Positions 8,461-20,657 of a DNA stretch of 64,000 bases are shown here, piece by piece; within the stretch, counting starts at the first letter, position 1; the number at the start of each line of letters is the position of its first letter. The notes below the pieces were generated by a model. The model ran no database searches and had not been told where the DNA came from. It saw only the letters and a program-made list of their open reading frames with translations. Made by a program: the position numbers and the translations under genes. Source of the DNA: Odontesthes bonariensis (taxonomy: Eukaryota; Chordata; Actinopteri; Atheriniformes; Atherinopsidae); assembly GCF_027942865.1 (NCBI RefSeq), contig NC_134514.1, positions 1,444,169-1,508,168 of the forward strand, read 5' to 3'.

Positions 8461-11400
8461 CTAGAAAATTTCTGAAGAAATTTTGATGGGTGCCATTTTA
8501 CTCAACCATCAACAAACCCTTTAGTTCAGTTAACGTTGAGAGTCTCCTGTCACATATAAACTTTGAATAAGGTCTCTGTGATGTCGTATGGCTGAGTTAT
8601 GAGAACTCCAGAAACGGGCATTTGCATATCATGAGATACTGACTAACCTGCCTGCTTTAGCCATCATAAGTGAGGGAAACCACACAGAAGGACGGCCTAA
8701 GCCAGAGGTCAGGTCAGGTCAAAGTTTATTAATATAGCACATTTCATATTGTTACATAGATTCAATGCGCTTTAGTAAAAGAAAAAACAGTTAAAACATT
8801 TAAAAAAAAACACTTAAATATACTTAAAACCCAATAAAATAAAATAGTACAATACAAAAATCTGTTAAAAATCAAAGTAAAAAAAGAAGTCATTAATCAC
8901 AATCTGAAGAAGATAAAAATGTTTTAAGATCCTTTTTAAAAGATATCAGAGATTGAAGTGACCTAAGTTCCTATGGTAATTTGTTCCAGAGAACTGGTGC
9001 ACAATAGCTAAATGCGCCATGACCTGTTTGCGTGTGAATTCTGGGAACTCTGAGAAGATATTTATTGGAGGACCTTAAGTGACGGGTTGGATTATGTAGA
9101 TATAGTAAATCGGAAATATAGGGAGGGGCTAGGTTATTTAATGACTTGTGGACGAGAAGTAGTAATTTGAATTCAATTCTTAGTTTTACTGGGAGCCAAT
9201 GAAGAGATTTAAGAATATGGGTGATATGGTTAAATTTGGAAGTTCTAGTGAGTATTCTAGCAGCTGTGTTTTGGATAAGTTGTAATTTATGTAGCATTTG
9301 CTTAGTTAAGCCTGGAAAAAGTGCGTTGCAGTTGTCTAAGCGACTGGAAACGAGTGCATGTACTAATATTTCAGAGTCATGAAAGGACAGTATGCCACGG
9401 ACTTTAGAAATGTTTCTGATATGGTAAAAAGATGTCTTTGAAATGTTGGAAATGTGCTTCTGAAAATTAAGGTCAGCATCAAGGATCACTCCTAAGTTTT
9501 TAACCTCCTCACAGGGTGTTATGAGGAGAGAAGTAAGAATTGGATTAAAATCATTTCTAGGGCCTACCAACAGAATCTCTGTCTTTGCATTGTTTAACAT
9601 TAAAAAATGTTGGGCCATCCAGGTCTCTATGGCAGAGATGCATTTAGTGAGAGCATCCATAGGACTGGGGTCATCAGAGGAAAATGATATATACAATTGG
9701 GTATCGTCAGCATATGAATGGTATGAGATGTTGTGTTGTCGGATTATAGACCCAAGAGGTAGCATGTACAAGTTAAAAAGTAAAGGTCCAAGAATTGACC
9801 CCTGAGGCCCCCCGTATAAAATGGGCATGGCATCAGAAAAAAGATTATCCATAGAAACAGTAAAAGACCTCCCACTTAAGTAGGATGAGATCCAGACAGA
9901 GGAGGACAGGTTGTGCCCCTTTAGATTAAACAGCTGTTTCAATCGATTCTTAAGTCACATTAAAAAAAAGGGTAACCTAACAATAGCAGAAAGGTCTGTT
10001 AAGGAGAGTTTTGTCATTTCTATCAAGGTCCTGTTTAAAATACAGGTTTTATGGCAGTTTGAAAACTCCCCTCACTATCAGTGTAAAGGAGAGAAAGAGA
10101 GGCCGTTTATCATGGAAATGATGGCAGTGTATGATGGCGCTGTCTGAACCTGAGGTGATGTGAGAGAAAACTTTAAGGTCCAGCACAAAGATGGAAATAA
10201 GACAAACATAGCACCATTTTGAGGTAAAATTTATCCAGGTTTACAAGACATTGTGGATGTTAGAGATGTTTCATCCTGTTAATTGTGTCATTAATCTGGA
10301 GGCTGTGAGTGATTTCCTTACTAAAAACAGCTTTTTTAATAGTTTTAAAGTCACAGTGTAAAGAAATAATTAACCTGTAATCGCAGAAAGGTGTCCTGAA
10401 GACTGTTAGTGCCTCATAATTAGGTGGATTATTAGCTCGTTGAGCCCCAAAATGCTTAATACAGGTCTCCTGAAGACAATTCTGTCATTTTTAATCTAGG
10501 TCCTGAGAAGCTGAGTCTCCTATCACATATGAACTTTGAATGATGTGTCTGTGATGCTGTATGCCTGAATTATGAGGGCTGCAAAGTGCCCTCGTTAAGT
10601 GCTTTTCAATGCATTTTCCCATTGCATTGTGGGTATTTTCAAACTTCCCCTCACTATCAGTTTAAAGGAGAAAAGCAGATCAGATTTATAACATGAAGCT
10701 GTTATAACAGGGCAGCCATCTTGGCTCTGCCCTCATCAGTAGTCTTAGAACAGAGCAGGCTAACGAGGCGTTGCCCCGGTAACAGGAGCAAGTGCGGCTC
10801 TGACATGTACGCTCACTATGGCTTCTTAAAATTGCACTATAATTTTGACTGCACTCGACTTTCTCGAAGAAACGGTCGCTGTTTGAAAAGTTAAAGTCGT
10901 ATCCGAATGATTCTTGAATCGTCAGTGCTCCAAGAGACGGCTGAAGCCAGCGGTGTAATTTTCATTCGGCTACTATGTGTGGCTCGTTTTTTTATGGCAG
11001 TTTTAAAATAGTTTTTCACCTGTATATTATGATTTTAGGCGTTTATAATGGGCTGAATGTCAGCTGGAGTGCCAACTCTCTGCGCTCAGAGGCGAGTTGT
11101 GAGACATATGTTTGGCAGAGCTCAATGAGTGTGACTTTGTGTGAAAGAGGACAAAAATGCCTACGTTTTGAAGTAAAATTTGTCAAGATTGGGCAGATAT
11201 TATTGACATGAGAGACATTTGTTCGAGGAATTTGTGCAGAAACAGAGTGGGAGAGACACCTCGGTCGAGATATAGTCTTCCTAAAACGTAAACTACCGTT
11301 GTGTCAAAGCTGTATAATGTATCAACAAACCCTTTGGTTCAGTTATAGCTGAGAGTCTCATGTCACATATAAACTTTGAATGAGGTCTGTGTTATGCTGT

Positions 11401-11480
11401 ATGGCTGAGTTATAAGGCCTCTAAAATAGGGCATTTTGGCGCTAGTTGAGTGCCAAAATACCCTTGTTAAGTTCTTTTCA
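8461..11480 (-). mobile_element. Helitron-like dispersed repeat, left-arm copy (contains L2)
   Basis: On the minus strand the element ends in a hairpin (AAAATTTC, loop, GAAATTTT) followed by CTAG and then T. That is the layout of a Helitron 3' terminus. The same terminus occurs at 29365 and 44570. The body has internal modules of several hundred bp repeated up to three times (marker CTCCTGTCACATATAAACTT at about 8545, 10515 and 11360). A perfect 10-bp inverted repeat around TTTTGGCGCT closes the other end (about 11435-11460). No Rep/helicase frame is present, so it would be non-autonomous. The L2 at 8712-9898 is inserted in it. Confidence 0.5.
8712..9898 (-). mobile_element. L2-clade LINE, 5'-truncated, antisense
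   Basis: The minus-strand frame 8971-9898 (its apparent N-terminal 15 codons are flanking DNA) carries [39 protein letters not shown] and the whole L2 C-terminal region ending SYCAPVLWNKLP. The 3' UTR lies at 8712-8970. The right arm of the duplication has no such insertion: there the flanks join directly around GCCAGAGACAGAGG (near 44320-44330). This fixes both edges and shows that the LINE arrived after the duplication. It lacks the endonuclease and so is dead, though the remaining frame is still open over about 310 codons, which suggests a fairly recent insertion. Confidence 0.88.
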
Positions 11481-11580
11481 ATGCATTTTCCCATCCACAA
11501 TTTTCCCATTTTGCCGGAATTCCTTTAGAGTCTAATGAGAGCCAAACGTAACAACACACCATTCGAGGTCGTTGCGCACG

Positions 11581-11596
11581 CAGCGGTGTGCTTTTT
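11581..11596 (+). repeat. L1 target-site duplication, left copy
   Basis: CAGCGGTGTGCTTTTT here is repeated at 26278-26293. The empty site is preserved in the right arm near 42610-42625, where the sequence is single-copy. Confidence 0.9.
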
Positions 11597-13510
11597 TTTT
11601 TTTTTTTTTTTTTAACATTCTTTTTATTGAACATTTTCATGATTGTAACAGTCCAGCACAGTGCATATACAGATTATTTGAGAAATGTAGCAAATACAGA
11701 ATACAACCACAGCAATGAACTCACAAGTCCTTATAAGTCCAGCGTTCAGGCAATAGTCCTCTGAGTTCTCAGGTACTCCAACATTTTGCCAAACTTTGCT
11801 GTAAAAAGATCCTTCCGTCCGTTGATACTAAACCTCAGTCCTTCCAGAGAGATTTAGTCCGATATCGATGATTTCCACTGATGTATTGAAGGAGATTCGT
11901 TTCCTACCCATTTCGTCATAACAGCCTTTCGGCCCAACATAAGCAAAAAATGTACAGTGTTTTTGTGTGATCTTAATGATTCAGGGACACTGCCCAGTAG
12001 ACATAGTAATGGGTTAGGCTGTAATTGCTGCTTGATCATCACACTAACCTCAGCACATACAGTTTGGCAGAACCGTTGAATGTTTTCACATTCCCATAGG
12101 CAGTGAAATCTTGCCCCTAAAGTAGTTTTGCACTGTGGGGAGTTTGGAGAGGCCCCTGCTGTATATTTACTGTACATATAAGGAAATATATATAGACAAT
12201 CTGTACAATATTATATTGCATTTCTCTGAATCTATTACATATGGATATTTTCATAGGTAGAAGTAGAATTTCCTCCCATAATGCATTATCCAATGTTGTT
12301 TTCAACTGAGTTTCCCATAACATCCGTAGAAATGCTAGTCGATCTGTATTCAAATGTTGTAGCTTGGAATAAAATTTGGAGACAAAATGACCTTGTTTAA
12401 GACTATCTAAAAGAGTCTTTTCTAACATGTTAAAATCATCTGGAAGATTGAGAGTATCCATTTTGGAATGTACATAGTGTCTGACCTGAAGGTATTTGTA
12501 AAATTTTTTAGTTTGTAGATTATATGTATGTTTTAAAACACCCCTTATCCCAGAGATTATAAATATGGTGAATTCCTGCTTCATACCAATTCTGTAAGTT
12601 AGAACCAGTGCCCCCTCTGGTTAAATCAGGATTATCAGTCATTGTTGTTAAACAACTCAATTTATGTTTAGCACCAAATAATTTTTGTAAAGTATTCCAA
12701 GTACTACCCACATTAGTGATAAGAAAATTGTCTCTCGCCATAATTGGTAGTTCACTCCTGCTTTTATCTAGTAAGTTGATGGGAGAGAACGGTTTGGAGA
12801 AGGCTGCTTCAATCTCAAACCATGGCGGCTTTAATTGAGCAGTTGCCCATATTGAGATAATTCTGGCTTGCATTGAGATTGTATAGTGTGTAATATTGGG
12901 GAGGCCCCATCCTCCTTGTTCTTTTGGTAGTTGTAGAATATCTCATTTAATTTTAGGCTTTCTGCCAGCCCATATAAAGTCAGAAAGAGCTTTATTTATG
13001 TCTTTAATGTTGTTTCGCTTCAGAGATATAAAAAGCATAGATAAAGGATTAGTTATTTTGGGGAGGATTATCATCTTAATAAGATTGATTCTGCCAAGAA
13101 AGGATACAGGAAGCTTTTTCCAGCCCTGCATCTTGTCTTTAATGTGTTCTACCATGGGGTTAACATTTTCAGCATAAAGTTGACTAATTTTAGGTGTTAT
13201 TTTAACCCCCAGATATGTGAAACCATCCGGTGCCCAGCGAAAGGGTTTTACAAATTCAGGTTCATATTCATATGAAAAACCGAGATTTTGTCAAATTAAC
13301 CTTGTATCCGGAAATTTGGCCAAACTCTTTCACACACTTAAATAGTGCAGGTATTGAGTTTGATGGGTGTGTTAATGTCATGAGTATATCGTCCGTGTAC
13401 AATAGAATTTTGTGCTGTGTTGTTCCTATCACCGTTCCTTGGATATCAGAGTTTTGCCGGACAGCAATTGCTAGTGGGTCTATAGCTAAAGAGAACAACA
13501 GAGGTGATAT
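11597..13510 (-). mobile_element. L1-clade LINE, 3' part (poly-A to catalytic region)
   Basis: Antisense L1. A T-run up to about 11613 is the poly-A tail. Minus-strand frames encode, from 3' to 5': a C-terminal zinc-knuckle-like block (FHCLWECENIQRFC, near 12080), the thumb region (MQGWKKLPVSFLGRINLIK, near 13100), and the catalytic palm (ISPLLFSLAIDPLAIAVRQN near 13440-13505, then LLYTDDILMT near 13385). The catalytic motif reads TDD instead of ADD. Several frameshifts and stops break it (12117-12584, 12520-12873, 12943-13155 and 13268-13498 are separate pieces). It is split at 13511 by an L2. The rest continues at 19687-19852, 20479-20653 and 25349-26277. Confidence 0.85.
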
Positions 13511-13689
13511 TACATTACATTACATTACAGTCATTCTGCAGACGCTTTTAACCAAAGCGACTTACAATAAGTGCGTTCAACATCGGTAGGTAAAAGAACT
13601 TCAGGTCACAAGAAATCATAAGTGCATTTCCTTCCAATACCAAACAGCTAAGAGCAAAACTAGTGCTAGAGTAAGTGCGATAAGTCAGG

Positions 13690-13860
13690 TACCTCAGCCT
13701 CTCACCAACTGCACACCAGTCACAGCGGGGTGGGGATGCAAACCCTGGTTTGGGTAGGGGAAGAAATAAAAGAGGTAAGAAAAGCAGGAATGGGATGCAA
13801 ACCCTGGTTCGGGTAGGGGGTAATGAAAATATAGAGGGTGCCAGAGGTGGAGGAAACAAT
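13690..13860 (-). repeat. L2 3' UTR segment also found in both duplication arms
   Basis: The stretch starting CTCAGCCTCTCACCAACTGC contains two near-copies of AACCCTGGTTYGGGTAGGGG. It recurs at 44775-44945 and, in reverse and shortened, at about 8115-8262. At those sites it sits inside the R2/R4-like LINE tail. Confidence 0.7.
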
Positions 13861-14112
13861 AGGTGCGTAAGGAACTAGGACGGATCAGGGTAGTTTTTCC
13901 TGTAGAGGTGGGTTTTCAGCCTGCCACGAAAGATGGGCAGCGACTCAGCTGTCTTGATATCAGTCGGGAGATCGTTCCACCATCGGGGTGCCAGAACAGA
14001 GAAAAGCCGTGACCGTGTGGATGGTGCGCAGGGACCCCTGAGTGACGGGGCAGCGAGGCGCCTGGTGGCCGCAGAGCGAAGTGGTCGGGCGGGGGTGTAG
14101 GGCTTGACCATA

Positions 14113-14253
14113 GCCTGGAGGTATGAAGGAGCTGTTCCTTCCACTGCCCTGTAGGCCAGCACCAGAGTCTGAAACTGGACCTCAGCCTGGAGGTATGAAG
14201 GAGCTGCTCCTTCCACTGCCCTGTAGGCCAGCACCAGAGTCTGAAACTGGATG
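14113..14253 (-). repeat. 72-bp tandem duplication inside L2 coding region
   Basis: Two copies (14113-14184 and 14185-14253) beginning GCCTGGAGGTATGAAGGAGC. Exactly 24 codons are duplicated in frame, so the block TLVLAYRAVEG followed by APSYLQA appears twice in the predicted protein. Confidence 0.9.
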
Positions 14254-16700
14254 CGAGCAGCTACAGGGAGCCAGTGTAGAGAGCGGAGAAGGGGAGTGGT
14301 GTGGGAGAACTTGGGGAGGTTGAACACCAGACGAGCAGCAGCTTTCTGAACCAGCTCCAGAGGTCTGATGTCAGAAGCCGGGGTGCCAGCAGGGAGCGAG
14401 TTGCAGTAGTCCAGGCGGGATGTGACCAGAGCCTGGATGAGCACCTGCTGCCTTGTCGGTGAGGAAGGGGCGAATCCTCCGGATGTTGTAGAGGAGGAAT
14501 CGGCAGGAACGGGTCACTGATGCGATGTTCGGCGAGAACGACAGTTTGTCGTCCAGGGTCACACCCAGATTCCTCGCGGTCCGAGTTGATGTCACCACAG
14601 AGTCATCCATGGTGATGGCCAGGTCTCTGAATGGGCAGCCCTTCCCCGGGAGAAACACCAGCTCAGTCTTGTCCAGGTTGAGCTTAAGGTGGTGCATCGA
14701 CATCCACTCCGAGATGTCTGCCAGGCACGCAGCAATGCGTGCTTCCACTTGGGTGTCAGAAGGGGGAAAAGACAGAATCAGCTGGGTGTCGTCTGCATAG
14801 CAGTGGTAGGAAAAGTTATGGGAGTGGATGACAGAACCAAGGGATGATGTGGGAGAAAAGAAGAGGACCCAGGACCGAACCTTGGGGAACCCCAGTGGTG
14901 AGCCTACGTGGCTTCGACACAGACCCTCTCAGTGTGACCTGGTAGGAGCGACCTGTCAGGTAGGATGAGAACATGGAGAGTTCAGAGCCAGAGACACCCA
15001 TTCCCTCCAGGGTAGAGAGAAGGATGTGGTGGTTCACTGTGTCAAATGCTGCAGACAGGTCCAGGAGAATCAGGACAGAGGAGAGAGAGTTAGCTCGAGC
15101 AGTTTGGAGTGACTCAGTTACTGCTAGGAGGGCCGTCTCAGTTGAGTGGCCCACCTTGAACCCGGACTGGTAGGGATCCAAGAGGTTGTTCTGGTGGAGG
15201 TAAGAGGACAGTTGTTTAAAGACAGCACGTTCAAGAGTTTTGGACAGAAAGTGTAGAAGGGATACCAGTCTGTAATTCTTGATCTCTGAAGGGTCAAGAG
15301 CTGGTTTCTTTAGAAGAGGAGTGACTCTGGCAGTCCTGAAAGCAGAAGGAAAAGAGCCTGATGTCAAAGATGTGTTAATGAGGTGGGTCAGGTAAGGAAG
15401 AAGATCAGGTGCAGCAGAATGAAGGAGAGGGGAAGGGACAGGGGCAAGGGAACATGTGGTGGGGCAGCTGGATGTTACAAGGTGGAGGACCTCATTTGCA
15501 GAGAGGGGAGAGAAGTGGGACAGAGAGGGAGGTGAGGGAGAAGGTGGTAGGGAGGGAGGAGTGGGAGGGCGACAGGTGTGGGTGGTGTGGACAGCTGGGA
15601 GGTGAGGGAAGGAAGATCAGAGATCGTTAACCTTCTTGTCAAAGAAGTCGGCGAAATCGTCAGGGAGGAGGGAGGAGGGGAGAGGGGGTGGGGGTTGGAG
15701 GAGGGATGAGAAAGTTTGGAAGAGTTTTTTGGGGTTGGAAGCAGAAGTTTGAATTTTGTTACTGAAGAAGGCAGCTTTTGCAGCAGAGAGAGAGGAGGAA
15801 AAAGTGGAAAGCAAGGACTGGAAGGCAAGAAGGTCTTCAGGAAGTTTACTTTTCCTCCATTTGCGCTCGGCCGCCCTCACGCTCCGCCTCTCAGTACGCA
15901 CTGAGTCCGACAGCCATGGGGCAGGTGGAGCTGAGCGTGCAGGCCTGGAGGTGAGGGGACAGAGTTTGTCCAGAGAGGAGGACAGGGTGGAGAGAAGAAG
16001 ATCAGTGTCAGGGGAAAGAAGAGAAAAAGATTCAGGGGCAGGCAGAGCAGAGAGAACAGAAGAGGAGAAGTCAGTGGGGGAGAGAGAGCGGAGATTGGGA
16101 CGAGAAGATACCAAGTGGGTGGGGGGAGGTCGGGAGGGGGGAGACGAGAGGGAGAGGGTGTAGGACATGAAGTAGTGGTCAGAGAGATGAAGAGGAGTGA
16201 CAGAGAGGTTGGCGCTAGAACAGTGCCTGGTGAAGATAAGGTCCAGTGTGTTGCCAGCCTTGTGGGTAGGAGGAGATGGGGAGAGAGCTAGGTCGAAGGA
16301 GGAGAGAAAAGAAACAAGAGGGTGAAGCTTCTCTGTCTGGATGTTGAAATCACCGAGAAGGGTGAGGCCGGAGCCATCATCAGGGAAGTGAGAGACAAGA
16401 GTGTCCAGCTCTTCCAGGAAGTCCCCGATAGGGCCTGGTGGGCGATAAACTACAGCGATGGTGAGCTTGACTGGGTGAGAGACAGTGACAGCATGAAATT
16501 CAAAGGAGGAGGGAGAGAATTGCAAGAGGGAACAAAGAGAATATTTCCAGTCCTTGGAAATCAGCAGGCCAGTACCACCGCCCCGCCTCGCAGCTCTGGG
16601 AGTGTGATAGTGGTGACCCTTGAGCTGTACCTCTGTTAAGCTAAAATTGGGCAGAAGTTAGTCCAATGATAATTCATATATGGTCTGGTATCTGGATAAC

Positions 16701-17850
16701 ATGGCGGCGGAGAGTAGAGGTGCCGCTGGTGGCGTGAAAATTCGCACAAAACCGGAGATATATACAACTTCTAATGGGAAAACAATTGTGGAGGATGAAC
16801 TTCTAAACTTCTTGGTAACAAAAATGAAAACCATGACTCATGATGACATCGTGTTAATGGCAGTGAACCACTTCGGATCGGAGTGGATTGAGAACTCTAA
16901 GAGAGTGCTGTTTGAACTCTGCCCAAGTTCTCAGCGAAATGTGTCACACAAAGGGGCAAACAAAGATGTCAGCAGAGTTAAAAGCTGCTTGAAGTTGTTA
17001 AACGAGGTTGGTGAAAATATTCCCCATTTGGATCTCATTACCTCGACGAACTACCGCTAGTCACTTTCAGTAGCCTGGACGTATCATGTCTTCTTGGAAG
17101 AATTGAACACCTCCCTGTGGAGATCAGTGTTATGAAGCAGGCCATGTCGATGCAGACAAGTGCCTGTGAGGATCTTCGTACGGTAACAATGGATATAGGA
17201 CAACGTCTGTGTGCAGTTGAAAAGCTGGACTCGAATGGAGTGACTTCGGCTCAGCCGACTCCCTGCAGGAGTGGGGAGAACCAAGCCCGCGACTCGGAGA
17301 CGTCTCAGAGCCTGAATTCTGCTACCCTGCTACCTGGCAGGATTGTGAAAGCAGCTGAGGCCGCGACCAGCGAGAATGGCATCGTAATTCTCCCAACTAT
17401 GCCCGAGTTCTGAAGGAGGGCCGACAAAAGCATCCTTCTGGAAAACATAGGACTGCTTTGCCGTCTAAACCCAGACCGAACTCTTCGCGAGAGAAGAAGA
17501 CAGCGGGGATTATTGGGACCTCTGCTGGAGGTAACATACAGGCAATAACAACAAAGTCGGTAAGTGTTTTTGCTACTCGCTTTTCACTTGACTTGGAACC
17601 TGACGCACTGGCTAGCTACTTGAAAAATAAACTGGGCCGTGATGTGACCTGTGAAAAAATTGACACTGTAAGTGCACGATTTGGATCGTTCAAAGTCACC
17701 GCCATCTGTAGGGAGGTTGGTGAAATGCATGAGCCGCAGCTGTGGCCAGAGGGGATTTATGTGAGACGCTTCTTTGAGACTCGTAGACCCAGGGCTGCCG
17801 CAGGTCCAGTGCATAGGGATATGCCGACTGGAAACGGGCCTGAAATGTAG
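16701..17850 (+). pseudogene. LINE ORF1 protein, frameshifted
   Basis: Starts at the ATG of MAAESRGAAGG. Three frames joined by shifts near 17043 and 17405 give one coherent protein: an N-terminal helical part (FLVTKMKTMTHDDIVLM), a middle with a heptad-like segment (PVEISVMKQAM to QRLCAVEKLDSN), a Ser/Lys-rich linker, and a C-terminal fold starting SVFATRFSLDLEPDALASYL and ending WPEGIYVRRFFE. That last block resembles the RNA-binding-like C-terminal domain seen in ORF1 of several non-LTR elements. The stop is at 17848-17850, just before the ORF2 ATG at 17858. It is inactive because of the two frameshifts. Confidence 0.7.
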
Positions 17851-17857
17851 TTAAGAT

Positions 17858-19591
17858 ATGCTTGTGTCTCCTCAAACTAATCTTAGAGTTGTGTCATACA
17901 ACTCCCGTGGCCTGCGCCTCGGACATGGGGCAGGTGATAAAGCGGTTTGTAATTGACAAACTCATGGAGAGCACTGACATTTTGTGCATACAGGAGACAT
18001 TCCTAGCGAAGCAAGATCTCGATCGATTGAACTCTGTAAATAATGAATTTCATGGGGCAGGGGAATCTACTACTGACTTAGGCTCTGGAATCCAAAGGGG
18101 TAGAATTCCCGGGGGAGTGGCCATTTTTTGGCATAAAAGATATGATCCCTTGATCAGTGTCATTAGGCTTGATGTTGACTGGGCTATTGCCATTAAGGTT
18201 GAATATAACGATACAGTTTTTGTTGTTTTAAATGTGTATACACCTTATGAATGTACAAAAAATGATGATGAATACATCAGTAGGCTGGGTTTCATAAGCT
18301 CATTTATTAAAGAATCTGCTTATACATCTTTATTTATTGTTGGTGACATGAATGCTGATATTTCAGACAAGTCATCACTGTTTGGTCAGCATCTTCTGCG
18401 ATTTTCCAGCATAAATAATTACCGGCCGATTGCTCTGGCTAGCATTATTTCTAAGGTGGTAGAGATGATTATTTTAGTTAGGCTCAGTGATAATGTTGAA
18501 ACCACAGACAACCAGTTTGGCTTTAAGAGCAAACTTGGAACTGACCAGTGTATCTATGCTCTCAAAGAAATCATAAACAAGTACAGAAGAAATAGTTCTA
18601 CTGTTTTTCTGTGCTTTTTAGATGCTTCTAAGGCCTTTGACAGAATAAACCATGGGAAATTATATCGCAAACTTCAACAGCGAGGTACACCATTCTACCT
18701 GATTAGGATCCTGCAATTCTGATTTATCAATCAAACCATGCAAATAAGATGGGGTGGTAGTATATCTACACCCTTCTATGTAACTAATGGGGTGAGACAG
18801 GGTGGTATTCTATCCCGGTTTTATTCAATGTATATATGGATGATCTATCCAAAAATCTTAAGCAGTGTAAAACTGGGTGTATGGTGGGTGACAGGATAAT
18901 TAATCATCTCATTTATGCTGATGACCTGGTTATTATGTCCCCATATAGTGCTGGGCTACAGCAATTGCTTAATGTGTGCTCCAGATATGGACTTTTATTT
19001 GACATCAAGTTCAATCATAAAAAAAGTGTAATTGTTATTGTAAGAACTAAGGAGGACCAAAAACAAAACTTTCCCTTGTTTTCTTTATCAAACGGCTCCC
19101 TTGATGTAGTGAGTAAAGTGCGGTATCTGGGTCACATCATCACTGATGACCTGTGTGATGATGAAGATATCCAGCGTCAGTGTCGTAAATTGTATGCACA
19201 AGCTAATATGTTGGCACGCAGGTTCCATATGTGCACAGATGAAGTTAAGGTCAATCTCTTCAGAGCCTACTGCACTCCTTTTTATACAGCAAACCTATGG
19301 TGTAAATACCATGCAGGTAAGCTGAAGAAGCTGCAGGTGGCATATAATGATGCCTTTAGGATTTTTCTGAAGCTACCAAGATGGACGAGTGCTTGCACTT
19401 TATTTGTAAATTTTAACGTCCCCACTGTTCATGCTCTGCTGAGGAACTTCATGTATGCATTTATGGGTAGACTTGTTGGGTCCAGCAATGCCATTTTATC
19501 TTTACTTTGTGATACCAGGCAGAGTGATACGAGATACTTCTCTGAAATGTGGAAGCACTGGTATAGATGTTTGTATGTGTTTGTGTCCTAA
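17858..19591 (+). pseudogene. LINE ORF2 (endonuclease and reverse transcriptase), broken
   Basis: The ATG at 17858 opens LRVVSYNSRGLRLGHG, the first endonuclease block. A frameshift near 17945 leads into 17946-18722 with LCIQETFLAKQDL and IVGDMNADISD. At about 18405 the endonuclease runs directly into reverse transcriptase (NNYRPIALASIISKVVE), so a deletion has removed the end of one and the start of the other. LDASKAFDRINHGKL follows, then a stop/frameshift at 18721 near the region reading NGVRQGGILS. The frame 18836-19591 has the catalytic LIYADDLVIMSP and the thumb. The protein end is WKHWYRCLYVFVS. Confidence 0.8.
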
Positions 19592-19686
19592 TTACCTGGT
19601 GTTTGTGTTGTACTGTCTGTTTTATGTGTTGTATGTGTTTTTTATGGAACATTGAGTCCACAATAAAAGTTTTCATTCATTCATTT

Positions 19687-19852
19687 GTTGAAACTGAGGC
19701 AGTAGGCATTTTATATAAAAGCTGTACCCATCGAACAAAATCTGATTGGAAACCAAATCTTTTCAACACCTCAAGCATGTATTTTCGCTCAACACGATCG
19801 AATGCCTTCTCGGCATCCATCGTTACTATAGCGCTTGGAGTTTGGTGGAAAT
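19687..19852 (-). mobile_element. L1 fragment (reverse transcriptase fingers)
   Basis: The minus strand reads IVTMDAEKAFDRVERKYMLE and then WVQLLYKMPTASVST. This is the L1 block that normally precedes the PLLF palm segment now at 13440-13505. About 30-50 bp between the two are missing. Confidence 0.8.
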
Positions 19853-19855
19853 TAA

Positions 19856-20475
19856 GGCTACGGCTACACGAAAACGTTTTTCACTGTAACCGATATTTTT
19901 GCTTATCGTTTGGCTGTCGCGGCCACACGGAGCCGGCGTTCCCACTACCCCAAAACGATAGTTTTTGAGAACGGGTTCCAGAGTGGGAAGATTTGAAAAC
20001 GGTGTCGTTTCGTTTCCATTTTTACAGCGAAAACGGATTTGTTTACGTCTGCACAGCCACATGACTAACGCCAGTGACGCATACACATACATCAGTGCCC
20101 AGAACAAAAAGCGGCTTCTATTCAAAATCCGGAAGAAGAAGACAAGACAACAAGGACAGACAGCGATCATCATGGACCCCACAACATTGATAGCAGCACT
20201 GCTGCAGACACTGCTAACTACAGCGGCTGTTGAAGGAACAACGTGAGCTTCGCTGGTAGAAGTAGGGGCGTACACGCATGCGCATTGCTTCTTCTACTGT
20301 TCTGGTGTAACCGGTGGGGGGGCTTACAGCGCACCTAGAGGTGTGGCATGTGTACTGCATCATTTTTAGCAAGCGTCGCGTTGTCATGTGGACAGAGAAG
20401 CTCCCCTGTGTGGTCGAAATCGTTTTCGTACCCGTTTTAAAAAAAAACTTGTTTTGTTTTCGTGTAGCCATAGCC
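19856..20475 (+). mobile_element. PIF/Harbinger-like MITE (620 bp)
   Basis: Terminal inverted repeats: GGCTACGGCTACACGAAAAC at the left, and the right end reads the same in reverse complement with one change (GGCTATGGCTACACGAAAAC). A 3-bp duplication TAA flanks both sides (19853-19855 and 20476-20478), as for PIF/Harbinger. Removing it rejoins the L1 reading. No transposase frame is present. An internal ATG near 20172 opens only a 24-codon frame. Confidence 0.8.
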
Positions 20476-20478
20476 TAA

Positions 20479-20653
20479 GATAGTGAATAATATTAATTAA
20501 TCGTCTTGTGTTATTTGATGAGGTACGGCCTCTCATAAATTCTGTTTTGTCTGCATTAACTATATCGATCATTACTCTTTCTAGTCAATTAGCCACTTTT
20601 TTTGAAAGGATTTTAACATCCATTCCCAGTAGTGTCACGCCATGGGACTTTGT
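20479..20653 (-). mobile_element. L1 fragment (reverse transcriptase)
   Basis: The minus-strand translation contains GVTLLGMDVKILSK and then RLINIIHYL, the L1 block upstream of the fragment at 19687-19852. Confidence 0.8.
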
Positions 20654-20657
20654 TTAA

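Larger units (their letters stand above)
13511..16643 (-). mobile_element. L2-clade LINE, long antisense copy
   Basis: Inserted into the L1 palm region. Its tail at 13511-13535 is a (TTACA)n array, followed by the common fish L2 3' end. Minus-strand frames give the endonuclease (15617-16525: VVYRPPGP, LLGDFNIQ, LDLIF, LSDHY), a reverse transcriptase fragment (14816-15367: GHSTETALL, LLDLSAAFDTVNH, GVPQGSVLGPLLF), the YADD-downstream part (14371-14748: KLNLDKTELVFLPG) and the C-terminal domain (13875-14444). Frameshifts near 14810 and 14440 and gaps before 15617 make it non-functional. A 72-bp in-frame tandem duplication lies in the C-terminal part. The 5' edge is near 16625-16643, where the next LINE begins. 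Confidence 0.88.
16644..19686 (+). mobile_element. Two-ORF non-LTR retrotransposon (clade uncertain)
   Basis: A nearly full-span LINE in plus orientation with ORF1 (16701-17850) and ORF2 (17858-19591). It ends in CAATAAAAG and a short (ATTC)n tail at 19672-19686. It lies between the antisense L2 and the next piece of the host L1, so it is nested in the same L1. ORF2 has an APE-type endonuclease and a reverse transcriptase but no visible RNase H. Clade assignment (I/Nimb-like, Jockey-like or other) needs a phylogeny. Confidence 0.8.
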
